In this document: positions 8,428 through 19,308 of the stretch, piece after piece
Position numbering within the stretch: the first letter of the stretch is position 1
How the letters are laid out: every line of letters starts with the position of its first letter
DNA from: Puniceibacterium confluentis
GTDB lineage: Bacteria; Pseudomonadota; Alphaproteobacteria; Rhodobacterales; Rhodobacteraceae
Reading direction: 5' to 3'
Assembly: GCF_007923445.1 (NCBI RefSeq)
Contig: NZ_VOJI01000002.1
Span: 287,056-351,055, forward strand
DNA length: 64,000 nucleotides
Made by a program: the position numbers and the translations under genes
The notes under the pieces: generated by a model
What the model was told of the DNA's origin: nothing
Databases searched by the model: none
What the model saw: the letters and a program-made list of their open reading frames with translations, nothing else

Positions 8428-9873
8428 ATGCTGCCCCTCGCGCGCCTCAGATCCTTCGGAACCGACGAGTCGGGCGGGATTCTGGTGTTTTGGGGCGTGG
8501 CTCTGGTGGTCATCCTCGGGCTGGCCGCAGTTGTCGTCGACTCGGGTCGGCTTGTCAGCACCCAGTCCGAATTGCAGTCCTATGCCGATTCCGTGGCGCT
8601 GGCCGCTGCGGCCGAACTTGACGGGCGCGCGGACGCGCTGACACGGGCGCAGACCGCCGCCAGCACCCTGATCACCGACAGCCAGACCTTTGGCGCAGGT
8701 GGCAGCGCCCTCACCGGCGAACAGATATCCCTGACCTACTACCGGATCGACGCGAATGGCGGCTTCAGCCGCGATCCCGGACTTGTCACAACCAACCCGT
8801 ACAATGCGCGCTATGTGTCGGCCAACCTGGCCGAGCGGACGGTGAGCCTGCCTTTCAGCGCCGCAATGGCTGCGGTTGGCGGCAGCGCCGAAGTGGATGA
8901 CACGGTTGCGGCCAGTGCTGTCGCCTCGTTCTCCGTCGATGCCTGTGACGTGACCCCGATTGCGATGTGCCTGCCCTCGCTGGATTTCAGCGCCGAGGCC
9001 AGCATCGGCAGTTCCCTGTCGCTCCGCACCGCGGCCTCGGCAGAGCTGATGCTGCCGGGTGACATGATCGCAGTGGATACCCTGAGCGGCCTGCTGGACG
9101 GGCTGGAGGTCTGTGCCGGCCTGTTGGGCAATGCCCTGAACGCCTGTCTCATTGCCGCTCAGGAGCCGCCCAGCGCCTGCGGTGGCGGCGGCGGGCTGTC
9201 AATTGCCGCAAATGTGGACGGCAATGATCTTCTCGATGCCGTGAATGCCCGGTTCGGTGAATTCCAGGGCCTGGTCGCCGGCCTGGCCGGAAACAGCGAT
9301 TTCCCCGTTGCCCCCGGATTGCTCGACGGGTTGCTGGCACCCGCCGGACTGTGCCTGCCGAACCCTCTGAGCGCGGGCGAGGACCGGTCCCTGCCGCTGG
9401 ATGACTGCTTTGCCTCGGGAACCTGTGCCATACAGGGTTCGGGCAGTTGGTCCGCCGGTCGCACCGCCTATGTTGCGGCGCATTACGACGGCACCGACCC
9501 ATTTCCCGAGGCCGAAACCCGGTTCGAATTCTACCAGGCCGAGGTGGCGGCCGGCATCGGCCCGGCGCGTCCCGCACCCAACCCCATCGGCAGCCTGATC
9601 GGCACCGTCACAAGCACGGTCCTGCCCCAGCTTTGCGTGCCGGAAACCGAAGCGGATGAAACCCGCCGGTTGATGGTCGTCGCGGGAATCGACTGTTCCG
9701 TGCTGCTGGCAAACGGCAACACGCCGCCGGTCCGGGAATACTTCGAGGTGTTCGTGCTGGGCCCGGCGCGCGACGGGGTGTTGAACGTCGAAATCTCCGC
9801 CTGCCTGGGCGGCGGCTGCGGCACCGGGGCTCTGGACACGGAGATCCTCGACGTGGTGAGGCTGGTCGAATGA
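8428..9873 (+). CDS. TadG-like Flp pilus assembly protein
   Basis: A 481-residue protein with the TadG/TadE-like N-terminus: a Glu/Gly-containing pseudopilin-like segment (GILVFWGVALVVILGLAAVV, then DSGRLVSTQSELQSYADSVA), which anchors it in the inner membrane. The large remainder is predicted to be periplasmic, has more than ten cysteines and contains Gly-rich CGGGGGLS; I do not recognise a von Willebrand domain in it. ATG at 8428 is preceded by GGAG. It overlaps the next gene by ATGA. The role of TadG in pilus biogenesis is not well defined; the name is given by N-terminal type and position only. Confidence 0.75.
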   Translation: MLPLARLRSFGTDESGGILVFWGVALVVILGLAAVVVDSGRLVSTQSELQSYADSVALAAAAELDGRADALTRAQTAASTLITDSQTFGAGGSALTGEQISLTYYRIDANGGFSRDPGLVTTNPYNARYVSANLAERTVSLPFSAAMAAVGGSAEVDDTVAASAVASFSVDACDVTPIAMCLPSLDFSAEASIGSSLSLRTAASAELMLPGDMIAVDTLSGLLDGLEVCAGLLGNALNACLIAAQEPPSACGGGGGLSIAANVDGNDLLDAVNARFGEFQGLVAGLAGNSDFPVAPGLLDGLLAPAGLCLPNPLSAGEDRSLPLDDCFASGTCAIQGSGSWSAGRTAYVAAHYDGTDPFPEAETRFEFYQAEVAAGIGPARPAPNPIGSLIGTVTSTVLPQLCVPETEADETRRLMVVAGIDCSVLLANGNTPPVREYFEVFVLGPARDGVLNVEISACLGGGCGTGALDTEILDVVRLVE

Positions 9874-10361
9874 GCCGGCCCGGTCCCCTGCGCAGGTTCC
9901 TTGGCAATGACAGCGGCGCCGCGCTGGTGGAATTCGCGCTGTTGCTGCCCTCTTTCCTGGTGTTTCTGGCCATCAGCGTCGAAGGCGCACGGGTGTTCTG
10001 GTCCTATCAGACCACGATCACCGGAGTGCGCGACGCGGCCCGGTTCCTGTCGCGCGCGGCCCCCCGCGACATCTGCGCCAGCCCGGCCGCGATCGCGGAC
10101 TGGAACACCCGCCTGGCAGAGATCGTGCGCGACACGCAGGGCGGCGATACCCTGTTTCCAATGGCGGTCACCATCGACACGGTCAGCGCCTCGCTGGTCT
10201 GCGGCGGCTCCGGCCTGCGCGGCGGGGACGCGCCCGTGGCCACGGTCACCGCAAACCTCAGCATCGACTATCCGTTCCAGGGCATGCTGCGCTTTGCCGG
10301 TGCCGAGACGACCCGCATCCGGACGACGGTGTCGGACAGCACCCGGGTGATCGGCGGATGA
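9870..10361 (+). CDS. TadE-like pseudopilin
   Basis: A 163-residue pseudopilin. It has the TadE signature after a short basic leader: GAALVEFALLLPSFLVFLAI, where the Glu five residues after the processing Gly is typical of class III prepilins. The rest is a small periplasmic domain with two cysteines. CpaA would process it. It overlaps both neighbours by four bases, so it is translated with TadG-like and the second TadE-like protein. Confidence 0.82.
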   Translation: MSRPGPLRRFLGNDSGAALVEFALLLPSFLVFLAISVEGARVFWSYQTTITGVRDAARFLSRAAPRDICASPAAIADWNTRLAEIVRDTQGGDTLFPMAVTIDTVSASLVCGGSGLRGGDAPVATVTANLSIDYPFQGMLRFAGAETTRIRTTVSDSTRVIGG

Positions 10362-10981
10362 TGACGCGCCCGCCCAGACTGCGCCGGTTCTGGCGCGAGG
10401 ACGACGGCGCGGTGCTGGTGGAACTGGCCGTGGTGCTGGGCATTTTCCTGTTGCTGCTGTTCGGGCTGATCGATTTCGGCCGCCTTGGATTTTCGAATGT
10501 GCTGGCGGAAAAGGCGACTGAATCCGCCGTGCGCATGGCCGTCGTGCGCCCCGCGATCTGCGAGGATGTGCCCACCCGCGTCAACCGTTCGCTGTTGGGG
10601 CTGCTGCGGTTGGACGTGGACAATGGCACCCGCTGTGCCGACGTGCCGGGGGTCTGCCAGGCGCCGGAAACCGTGACCTGCACCGGCGATGCCGCGCAGC
10701 CGCAGGTGGCGGCGATCTGGGCCCGGATCGAGCCGCTTCTTCCGGTCAACGCGACGCCGGAAAACCTGAGCTTCAGCTACAGTTACGACCCGGAGCTGAA
10801 CCGGGTTGCTGCCCGCTACGCCCCGATTGTCACCGTCGAGATCACCGGGCTCGACTATCAGTTCATCTCGCCGCTCGGCGCATTTGCCGCGCTCGCCGGG
10901 GCGCAGGGGTACGAATCCCTCGGCGCCAGTTTCACCTTCCCGTCGATGAGCGCCTCTCTCCCATCCGAAGACCTCATGTAA
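10358..10981 (+). CDS. TadE/TadF-like pseudopilin
   Basis: A 207-residue protein with a second TadE-type segment, GAVLVELAVVLGIFLLLLFG, then LIDFGRLGFSNVLAEKATES and a cysteine-containing periplasmic domain. Two ATG codons in tandem (10358, 10361) could both start it; the first overlaps the previous stop. It may be the TadF counterpart of the preceding TadE-like protein; sequence alone cannot separate the two types. Confidence 0.8.
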   Translation: MMTRPPRLRRFWREDDGAVLVELAVVLGIFLLLLFGLIDFGRLGFSNVLAEKATESAVRMAVVRPAICEDVPTRVNRSLLGLLRLDVDNGTRCADVPGVCQAPETVTCTGDAAQPQVAAIWARIEPLLPVNATPENLSFSYSYDPELNRVAARYAPIVTVEITGLDYQFISPLGAFAALAGAQGYESLGASFTFPSMSASLPSEDLM

Positions 10982-10992
10982 GGAGCCTTGCC

Positions 10993-12530
10993 ATGACCTA
11001 TGCCTTTACTTCGATCAACGGGCTGGCGGCCGAGCCGCAAATCGCTGATTCCGGTGCTGTGGCCGCAACGATGCAGGTGTTGATCCTCGCCCCCGATGCC
11101 GCGTTCGGGGCGATGATGGGGGCTTCGATGGCCTCCGATCCGCTGGTCGAGGCGCACCTGATGGTCGGCACCCTTGCCGAGGCTGTCGCGGACAACGACC
11201 GGGACTGGGCGGCCTGCGACTTTGTCGTCTTTCATACCCGGGTCGACGATGACGCGGACCTGGAAGCGGTTCGCGCGTTGCTGGCCCGGCCAGAGGTGCG
11301 CCTGCACTGCATCGCCATGACCGATGTGCCGGTCAGTGACGCGCGGCGCGCCACCCTGTTCGAAGCCGGTGTCCAGGAGGTGTTGCCTGCTCCGGTGCGC
11401 CCGGCTCTCAGCCTCGGAGATTTCAAGGTGACCCCGGCCGCGTCTGCGGCGCCGGTCGACGCGGCGACGGTCGATGCGGTACAGGAAGCACTGCCCGCGA
11501 CGCCAGCCTCGGACGAGATGCCCACATCCCGCCGGGGTGTGGCCGGGTCCGAACCGCCGCGCGCTGCCCGGTTCCACCTGTCGCTTCCGGCATCGGAACT
11601 TGGGCTGACGGACGACGCTGCGCCCGCCCCGGAACCGGCGCTGCCGCTGCCAACACCAGACCGCGATGTCAGCGCAGACCCGCTTCCTGCCAAGGGCGGG
11701 AATCCCGCCCCTGCCCCGAAAGCCTCGCCGCCCACCGTCCTCGCGCCGGTGCTCCGGCCGGGCAGCGGACGGATCACCGCGGTCCTGCGTGCGCGCGGCG
11801 GCTCGGGCGCGTCGACCCTTGCGGTGAACCTTGCCGCCGATCTGGCGCGACAGGGCAGCGGCGGACCCCGGGTCGCCCTGGTCGATCTCGATATTCAGAA
11901 CGGCTCGGTTGCCATCCTGATGGACCTGCCGGATTCCGCCGAGGTGTCAAAGCTTCTCAGCATCGGCGCCATGCCCGACGATGCCTTTCTGGACCGGGCC
12001 ATGACCCGCCACGCCAGCGGTGTCGACGTGCTGGCCGCACCTGATGTCTTTGCCCCGCTGAGCGCCGTGACTCCGGCAATGATGACGGCATTGGTCGGCC
12101 TGTTGCAGCAACGCTATGACCAGATCGTCTTTGACATGCCGCAGGCGATGATGGACTGGATCGAACCGGTTCTGGACCATGCCGCCACCGCCCTGCTTGT
12201 CACCGACACCTCGGTTCCCGCAATCAAGCGCACCCGCCGCCTGATCGACATTCTCGGCGAAGAGCACATGACCCTGTCGGTACAGGTCGTCGTGAACCGC
12301 GAAAAGCGGCCCTTGTTCCTGTCCCCCGCCCAGAAAGAGGCGGCGCGCCTGCTGGGCCGCGACCTTGCCCACTGGATCCCCGAGGATGCCGCGACCGCCC
12401 GCAAGGCGCTGGATTCCGGCGTGCCGCTGTTGATGGGCGCGCGTCGCTCGCGCGCTGCAAAGGCGATCCAGAGCCTTGGCAAGACGCTCTTTGCACCGGC
12501 AAGGGCCACACCCGAACAGGAGAAGAGCTG

Positions 12531-12531
<1 letters not shown>
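10993..12531 (+). CDS. cpaE: CpaE/TadZ-type pilus localisation ATPase
   Basis: A 512-residue protein. The first ~130 residues resemble an atypical receiver domain, followed by a long Ala/Pro-rich linker (about 145-258) and a MinD/ParA-like domain from residue 260. The deviant Walker A is RGGSGAST at residues 268-275: both lysines of the canonical KGGxGKT motif are replaced, as in TadZ proteins with atypical Walker A. The DxD-like VDLDIQNGSVA and FDMPQAMMDW segments are present. TadZ/CpaE positions the pilus machinery at the pole. A good AGGAGC lies before the start; the stop overlaps cpaF by one base. Confidence 0.85.
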
Positions 12532-13963
<1,432 letters not shown>

Positions 13964-13967
<4 letters not shown>

Positions 13968-14935
13968 CCGCAGCGCCTGCCCCGCTGGATCCCATACTGC
14001 TCTGGTGGTTGCTGATCGGTGCGGTCGTGCTGGTCCTGCCGATGGCGCTCAGCCTGCTGATGAGCACCCGCCGCCGCCGCGCGACACAGGCTCTGGTCCG
14101 GATGCAGCGTCTGGCACCTGCACCGACCGCCAAGGCTGCGGCGGTGCCCCTGCAGATGCCACGCAAGGTGGCGACACCGCGCAGGCTGCCTTTTGTCGGG
14201 GATCCCGACGCCCTGTGCGCCCGCGCCGGGGTGCAGATGAGCGGCAACGCCTTTCTCGTCTTGTGTGCCGTCGCCACAATCGGCCTCGGCGGCATTGCCA
14301 GTCTGGCATTCGGGCCGCTGTTCGGGGTTGCGCTGGGTCCGGGGCTGGGACTGCTGGCACCGGTTGCGGTGCTCAGGGCACGTCACGCCCGCCGGGTGGC
14401 GACCTTTGCGCAGCAACTGCCCGATGCGCTGGATCTGATGATGCGCGGGCTGCGGGTCGGGCATCCGATCAGCGCGACCATTTCGAACGTCGGCCGGACC
14501 ATGGCCGACCCGATCGGCGCCGAATTCCGCACCATGGCGACCCAGATCAGCCATGGTGATTACCTGGCCGATGCGTTTCAGGATCTTGCACAGCGGATGC
14601 AACAGGAAGACATGGACTATCTGGCGGTCAGCATCAGCATCCAGCACGGCACCGGCGGAAATCTCGCCGACATGCTCTCGACCCTGTCGCGCGTGATCCG
14701 CCAGCGCATCATGCTGCGGCGGCGGGTCAAGGCGCTGTCATCCGAAGGACGGATCTCGGCGATGCTGCTGTCTTCGTTGCCGGTGATCATCTACGGCGCA
14801 ACCTCGATTCTCGCGCCGGATTATTACGGCGCCGTACAGGATCACCCGATGTTCATGCCCATCGGCTTTGTCATCGTCGGACTGGTCCTGGCCAATTTTC
14901 TGGTCCTGCGTCACCTTGTGAATTTTCAGGTTTGA
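13964..14935 (+). CDS. tadB: Tad inner-membrane platform protein TadB
   Basis: A 323-residue type II secretion F-domain protein. Membrane segments are visible near the N-terminus (ILLWWLLIGAVVLVLPMALS), around residue 95 and at the C-terminus. The F domain carries FAQQLPDALDLMMRGLRVGH and the second phrase MLSTLSRVIRQRIMLRRRVK typical of TadB. With TadC it forms the platform on which CpaF acts. Confidence 0.9.
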
Positions 14936-14944
14936 GAGTGTGGT

Positions 14945-15928
14945 ATGACTGATCCCAACATGATCGCCGCGAACGGCGCCTATCTCAGCCAGAACATCCC
15001 GCTGTTTGCCGCGGCATGTGCGTTGCTGCTGCTCCTGCTCGGTGGGCTGGGAGTATTGCTGCAGCGCGACAATTCGCTGCTGCGGATGCGGGCGGTCGCA
15101 GGCAACAGCGGCGGAACCTCAGGATTCCGGCTGACCAAATCGCGCAGCGATGCGCCCCGTGGCCTGGCCAAGGCGCTGATCCCGGATGACCCCAGCGAGT
15201 TGGCGCAGATCCAGTTCCAGCTCAACAAGGTCGGCTTTACCCATGTAAACGCGGTTCAGCATTTCTTTGTCATGCGCCTGGTGATGGCCATCCTGCCGCT
15301 GGTGCTGGTGTTCGGAGCGGTTGCGCTGGCCCGCGCGGGGCTGCTGCCGGTTTCGGCGCGTGATGCCGTGCTGGGCTTTCCGCCGCTGGGCCTGATGCAG
15401 ATCGCCGCGGTGGGCACCGCCATCGGATTTTACGGTCCCAGCTACCTGCTGCGCACCCAGATCAAGGCGCGTCAGGCCCGGGTGCGCAACGGGTTTCCCA
15501 ATGCACTGGACCTGCTGCAGATTTCGGTCGAGGCGGGGCTTGGCTTTGACGCGGCGCTGGCACGTGTCGGCACCGAACTGTCGCGGGTCTCGCCCGAGAT
15601 TGCCTATGAGTTCCTGACACTTCTGAACGAGGTGAACGCCGGGCGCGACCGCGAGACCGCGATGTTCGACATGGCCGAACGCATGGGCATCGACGAGGCG
15701 AAAAGCTTTGTTCTCGTGGTGGTGCAGTCGATGCAGTTCGGCACCAGCCTGACCAAGTCGTTGCGTGCCTATGCCATCGAAATGCGCGAGAACCGCGAGT
15801 TGTCCGCGCAGGAAAAGGCCAACAAGCTGCCGGTGCAGATGTCCGCGGTGATGTCGCTGCTGATGCTGCCGGCCCTGTTCCTGATCACGTTGACGCCGAT
15901 CATCATCCGCTACAGCGCGATATACTGA
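14945..15928 (+). CDS. tadC: Tad inner-membrane platform protein TadC
   Basis: A 327-residue paralogue of TadB, with an N-terminal membrane segment (LFAAACALLLLLLGG), a second pair of helices at about 100-160, the F domain (GFPNALDLLQISVEAGLGFD, AEMRENRELS-like region AIEMRENRELSAQEKANKLP) and a C-terminal helix. It is the last gene of the visible pilus operon; no tadD or other lipoprotein gene follows. Confidence 0.9.
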   Translation: MTDPNMIAANGAYLSQNIPLFAAACALLLLLLGGLGVLLQRDNSLLRMRAVAGNSGGTSGFRLTKSRSDAPRGLAKALIPDDPSELAQIQFQLNKVGFTHVNAVQHFFVMRLVMAILPLVLVFGAVALARAGLLPVSARDAVLGFPPLGLMQIAAVGTAIGFYGPSYLLRTQIKARQARVRNGFPNALDLLQISVEAGLGFDAALARVGTELSRVSPEIAYEFLTLLNEVNAGRDRETAMFDMAERMGIDEAKSFVLVVVQSMQFGTSLTKSLRAYAIEMRENRELSAQEKANKLPVQMSAVMSLLMLPALFLITLTPIIIRYSAIY

Positions 15929-15980
15929 CGCCCCGGGCACAACCGGTCCAGCTTGACACCGGTGTGTGGCGACAAGGAAC

Positions 15981-16008
15981 CGGGCGCGCCGCCGCAGCGA
16001 CGCGCCCG
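15981..16008. terminator. Hairpin between convergent tadC and aminotransferase genes
   Basis: CGGGCGCG (15981-15988) pairs with CGCGCCCG (16001-16008). No T-run on either side; a likely shared 3' end for the convergent transcripts. Confidence 0.5.
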
Positions 16009-16028
16009 TGATCCAACGTTGCGGACGC

Positions 16029-17411
16029 TCAGTTCAGACCTTCGGCCTGCACCCATTCCCAGGTCAGATCCAGCGCGCGGCCCATCCGTTCGAGGATCTG
16101 GTCGATATCGTCTGCCGTCACGATCAGGGGCGGGCACAGCGCCAGGGTTTCATAGACGTTGCGGCAGATCAGACCCTCCTGGGCGGCAAATTTGGCCGCC
16201 TGCGCCGAGACCTTGCCGGCGGCGGCAAAGCTGCGCTTGCTGGCCTTGTCCGCCACCAGTTCCACGCCGGCGATCAGGCCGACGCCCCGCACCTCGCCGA
16301 CCAGCGGGTGATCCGCAAATTTGCGCAGACCCTCCTGAAACTGCGGCTCCAGCCGGGCGGCATTGCCGATCAGATCGCGTTCTTCGATGATCGCCAGATT
16401 CTCGAGCCCGACGGCGCAGGCCACAGGATGCCCCGAACCGGTGTAACCGTGCCCGAAGGTGCCCAGCTTTTCCGAATTGTCAGCGATGGCGTTGTAGACC
16501 TTGTCGTTCATGATGATCGCCGCCAGCGGCATGTAGGACGATGTCAGCTGTTTAGAGGTGACCATGATATCCGGGGTAAAGCCGTACTTCTGGCAGCCGA
16601 AAGTCGTGCCCAGCCGTCCGAACCCGTTGATCACCTCGTCCGAGATCAGCACGATATCGTACTTGCGGCACAGGGCTTCGATGCCCGGCCAGTACCCTTC
16701 GGGCGGGGTCATCACGCCTCCGGCACCCATGACCGGCTCGCCGATGAAACCGGCGATGGTTTCCGGACCCTCGGCCAGAATGGTGTCCTCGGCTTCCTTG
16801 AGCAGGCGGGCGGTGAACTCTGCCTCGCTTTCTCCGTCCGCGCCCCAGCGCCAGTAATGCGGGCTGGTCAGATGCGTGACCGGAATGGCGGGCAGATCGA
16901 AATCCTTGTGGTTTGCCGGCAATCCGGTCAGCGACCCGGAGGCAATGGTGATCCCGTGGTAGCCCTTGTTGCGGGCCAGGAATTTCTTCTTTTCCGGGCG
17001 GCCAAGGCCATTGTTCATGAACCACAGCATCTTGATGACGGTGTCGTTCGCCTCGGATCCGGAATTGGTAAAGAACACCCGGTTCATGCCCTCGGGGGCC
17101 ATCTCGGCCAGCTTTTCACCCAGTCGGATCGCCGGTTCATGCGCCTTGTGCGCAAAGCTGTGATAGTAGGGCAAAAGGTCCATCTGCCGCACGGCGGCAT
17201 CGCGCAGGCGCGGTTCCGAAAATCCGACGGCGACGGACCACAGCCCGGCCAGACCTTCGATATATTCCTTGCCGTGGTCGTCATAGACCCGGACGCCATC
17301 GCCGCGCGCCATGATCATCGGCCCCTGCTTTTCGTGCAGGCGCATGTTGGTATAGGGGTGCACGCTGTGGGCGATATCAGCGGCGGCAAGCGAATTTGAC
17401 AGGTCGTTCAT
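16029..17411 (-). CDS. Class III PLP-dependent aminotransferase
   Basis: Aminotransferase of 460 residues, fold type I class III (omega-aminotransferase group). Landmarks are TNSGSEAND at 115-123, the cofactor-binding ISDEVINGFGRLG with Asp258, and the Schiff-base lysine Lys287 in TSKQLTSSYMPLAA. This group uses omega-amines, taurine, polyamines or beta-amino acids with pyruvate as typical acceptor. It is the last gene of a GntR regulator - amidohydrolase - aminotransferase unit, so a deacetylated polyamine or other primary amine is a plausible substrate (inference). Taurine:pyruvate aminotransferase is an alternative. Confidence 0.88.
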   Translation of the reverse strand: MNDLSNSLAAADIAHSVHPYTNMRLHEKQGPMIMARGDGVRVYDDHGKEYIEGLAGLWSVAVGFSEPRLRDAAVRQMDLLPYYHSFAHKAHEPAIRLGEKLAEMAPEGMNRVFFTNSGSEANDTVIKMLWFMNNGLGRPEKKKFLARNKGYHGITIASGSLTGLPANHKDFDLPAIPVTHLTSPHYWRWGADGESEAEFTARLLKEAEDTILAEGPETIAGFIGEPVMGAGGVMTPPEGYWPGIEALCRKYDIVLISDEVINGFGRLGTTFGCQKYGFTPDIMVTSKQLTSSYMPLAAIIMNDKVYNAIADNSEKLGTFGHGYTGSGHPVACAVGLENLAIIEERDLIGNAARLEPQFQEGLRKFADHPLVGEVRGVGLIAGVELVADKASKRSFAAAGKVSAQAAKFAAQEGLICRNVYETLALCPPLIVTADDIDQILERMGRALDLTWEWVQAEGLN

Positions 17412-17426
17412 ATGGCTCTCCGATAG

Positions 17427-18461
17427 TCAGGCGCGCGGATCGCGGCCAAGGAATCCCCCGAGGAAGGAGGCAAGCGACGTTGTGAGGTCAGGCGACAGAT
17501 AGCCGCCCTCCTGGATGAGGACAGTGGGCAGGCCCGCGGCGGCGATGAGCGCGCCCGCCTGCCGAAAGCCGTCAAAGGTGACCTTCATGCCCTTTAGCGG
17601 ATCGTTTTCATGGGCATCAAGCCCCAGACTGATCACCAGAGCACTTGGGTCGAACGCCCTCACTCCGGCGAGGGCATCCGAAATCGTCGCGCACCATTCG
17701 TCGTCCCCCGTGGTATCCGGCAGCGGCAGGTTGACGTTATAGCCCTGCCCGGCGCCTTGACCGGACTCGTCCGCATGGCCGGCAAAGAACGGGTAATAGC
17801 GGTTCGGGTCGGTGTGGACCGAGATGAACAGCACGTCGTCCCGGTCATAGAAGATCCACTGTGTGCCGTTGCCATGATGCACGTCTATGTCCAGTATTGC
17901 CACCCGGTCATGTGTCCCGCGCAGGCGCTCTGCCGCGATGGCGGCGACATTCAGCAGGCAGTGACCCGCACAGGTCTCTGCATCCGAGTGGTGTCCCGGC
18001 GGGCGGGTCAGCGCATAGGCGGAGCGCTCACCGCCCAGAACCGCGTCCGCCGCTGCAACCGCGCAGTCAGCGGCGCGGCGCGTCGCGGTCCAGCTGTTTG
18101 GACCGAGCGGCGCCGATGTGTCGCCCATATGCCAGCCCGCGCGCCCGACGATGCTGTCGGGGTACTTGGCCCAGGCTTTCTGGGCAAAGGCGTTGGGCAC
18201 GACTTCGGGCCCCGCACCCGGCAGTTTCTGCCATTCCGCCCAGGCCGTTTCCAGAAACGTCAGCAGTTCGCGGCTGTGCACCGCCTCAAGACAGGCGCGC
18301 GGCGCCACTGCCGGCTCTTCGGTTTTCAGCCCGAGCTGGTCCAGTCCGGCGATCAACAGACTGGCCCGCTCGGCCTGTTCGGCGTTGCGCATCAACGCAC
18401 CGTGGGTCAGCCGGAACCGCGGGTCGTGGGCTTCGGTTTCCTTGGCGTAAAAACACTTCAT
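17427..18461 (-). CDS. Histone-deacetylase-family amidohydrolase, probably acetylpolyamine type
   Basis: Zinc hydrolase of 344 residues in the class II HDAC/acetylpolyamine amidohydrolase family. Visible catalytic parts are TRPPGHHS (His157-His158), zinc ligands in DIDVHHGNGT (Asp193, His195) and SLGLDAHENDP (Asp282), and the catalytic Tyr321 in IQEGGY. The N-terminus MKCFYAKETEAHDP is typical of the acetylpolyamine amidohydrolase branch, which removes acetyl from N-acetylputrescine-like amines. It overlaps the upstream GntR gene by ATGA and is followed by the class III aminotransferase after 15 bases, which fits deacetylation followed by transamination. Confidence 0.85.
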   Translation of the reverse strand: MKCFYAKETEAHDPRFRLTHGALMRNAEQAERASLLIAGLDQLGLKTEEPAVAPRACLEAVHSRELLTFLETAWAEWQKLPGAGPEVVPNAFAQKAWAKYPDSIVGRAGWHMGDTSAPLGPNSWTATRRAADCAVAAADAVLGGERSAYALTRPPGHHSDAETCAGHCLLNVAAIAAERLRGTHDRVAILDIDVHHGNGTQWIFYDRDDVLFISVHTDPNRYYPFFAGHADESGQGAGQGYNVNLPLPDTTGDDEWCATISDALAGVRAFDPSALVISLGLDAHENDPLKGMKVTFDGFRQAGALIAAAGLPTVLIQEGGYLSPDLTTSLASFLGGFLGRDPRA

Positions 18462-19210
18462 TTAGCGGTCTTGTCCTCCAGCAGACGGAACTGCTGGCAG
18501 ACGAGCGTCCGCGCCGTTCCGATATGATAATCTATGGCACTCACCGCCGCATCGCTGTCACCGGCGGCAATCGCGTCGATAATGGGTTCGTGTGTCTCGG
18601 CCATCCGGTGCGGGTCGTCATACATGCGTCCGATCAGGATCAGCCCCAGCTTGGTTTCGTTGGCGATCTGGTCGAACACGGTCAGATACCGCGGATTGCC
18701 CGAGCCACGACAGATCAGCCGGTGGAACTGCATGTCCGCCTCGACCTGCTGCGCCATATCCTCTCCGGCCTCGGCAACGCGGTAAAGTTCGGCCAGTTGC
18801 GCATGCAGCAGCGGCAGTGTCGCCTCGGCGCCCTGGGCCACCAACCGTGCAATCGCCGCGCGTTCGATGACGATGCGGAATTCATAAAGATTGTCCAGCG
18901 CCTCGGACGAGACCGTCTGCACAAAGAAACCGCGGTTGGTGCGATATTCCACCAGACCCGAACTTTCCAGCAGCCGGGCCGCCTCGCGGACCGGGGCGCG
19001 CGACACCCCCATATCGCGGGCGATGGTCGATTCGGAAAGGCGCGCCCCCGGCAGAATCCGGCCGGCCATGATGGCCTCGGCCAGCAGATTTGCGACCCGA
19101 TCCACCAGCCCGTCACGGCTGAGCGGCTTGAACCGGGAGTCGGGGGGCGAAGCAGGATCAGCGGGGTCAAACACGGCAAGGACCGTCCATATGGTATGCA
19201 CCTTTGCCAA
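18458..19210 (-). CDS. GntR-family (FCD domain) transcriptional regulator
   Basis: Regulator of 250 residues. The winged helix lies at about residues 28-95 (NLLAEAIMAGRILPGARLSE, DMGVSRAPVREAARLLESSG), and the FCD ligand domain (YEFRIVIERAAIARLVAQG, metal-type residues in DMQFHRLI) fills the rest. It is the first gene of the amidohydrolase/aminotransferase unit and divergent from the aldolase/ABC operon. The intergenic region has a 12-base palindrome of the type FCD regulators bind, so it probably controls both sides. Confidence 0.88.
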   Translation of the reverse strand: MAKVHTIWTVLAVFDPADPASPPDSRFKPLSRDGLVDRVANLLAEAIMAGRILPGARLSESTIARDMGVSRAPVREAARLLESSGLVEYRTNRGFFVQTVSSEALDNLYEFRIVIERAAIARLVAQGAEATLPLLHAQLAELYRVAEAGEDMAQQVEADMQFHRLICRGSGNPRYLTVFDQIANETKLGLILIGRMYDDPHRMAETHEPIIDAIAAGDSDAAVSAIDYHIGTARTLVCQQFRLLEDKTAK

Positions 19211-19231
19211 AGCGTAACTGCTCTAATGTCG

Positions 19232-19243
19232 ATTGTCGACAAT
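19232..19243. promoter_or_regulatory. GntR-type operator candidate
   Basis: Perfect palindrome ATTGTCGACAAT in the 98-base divergent region between the GntR gene (start 19210) and the aldolase gene (start 19309). A TTGACT at 19248-19253 could be a -35 for the rightward operon. Confidence 0.6.
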
Positions 19244-19308
19244 TTACTTGACTCACGTTCGGGAACCGCAATGCTGAGCGCATCTGCAACCGGACCAAGG
19301 ACTGACCC

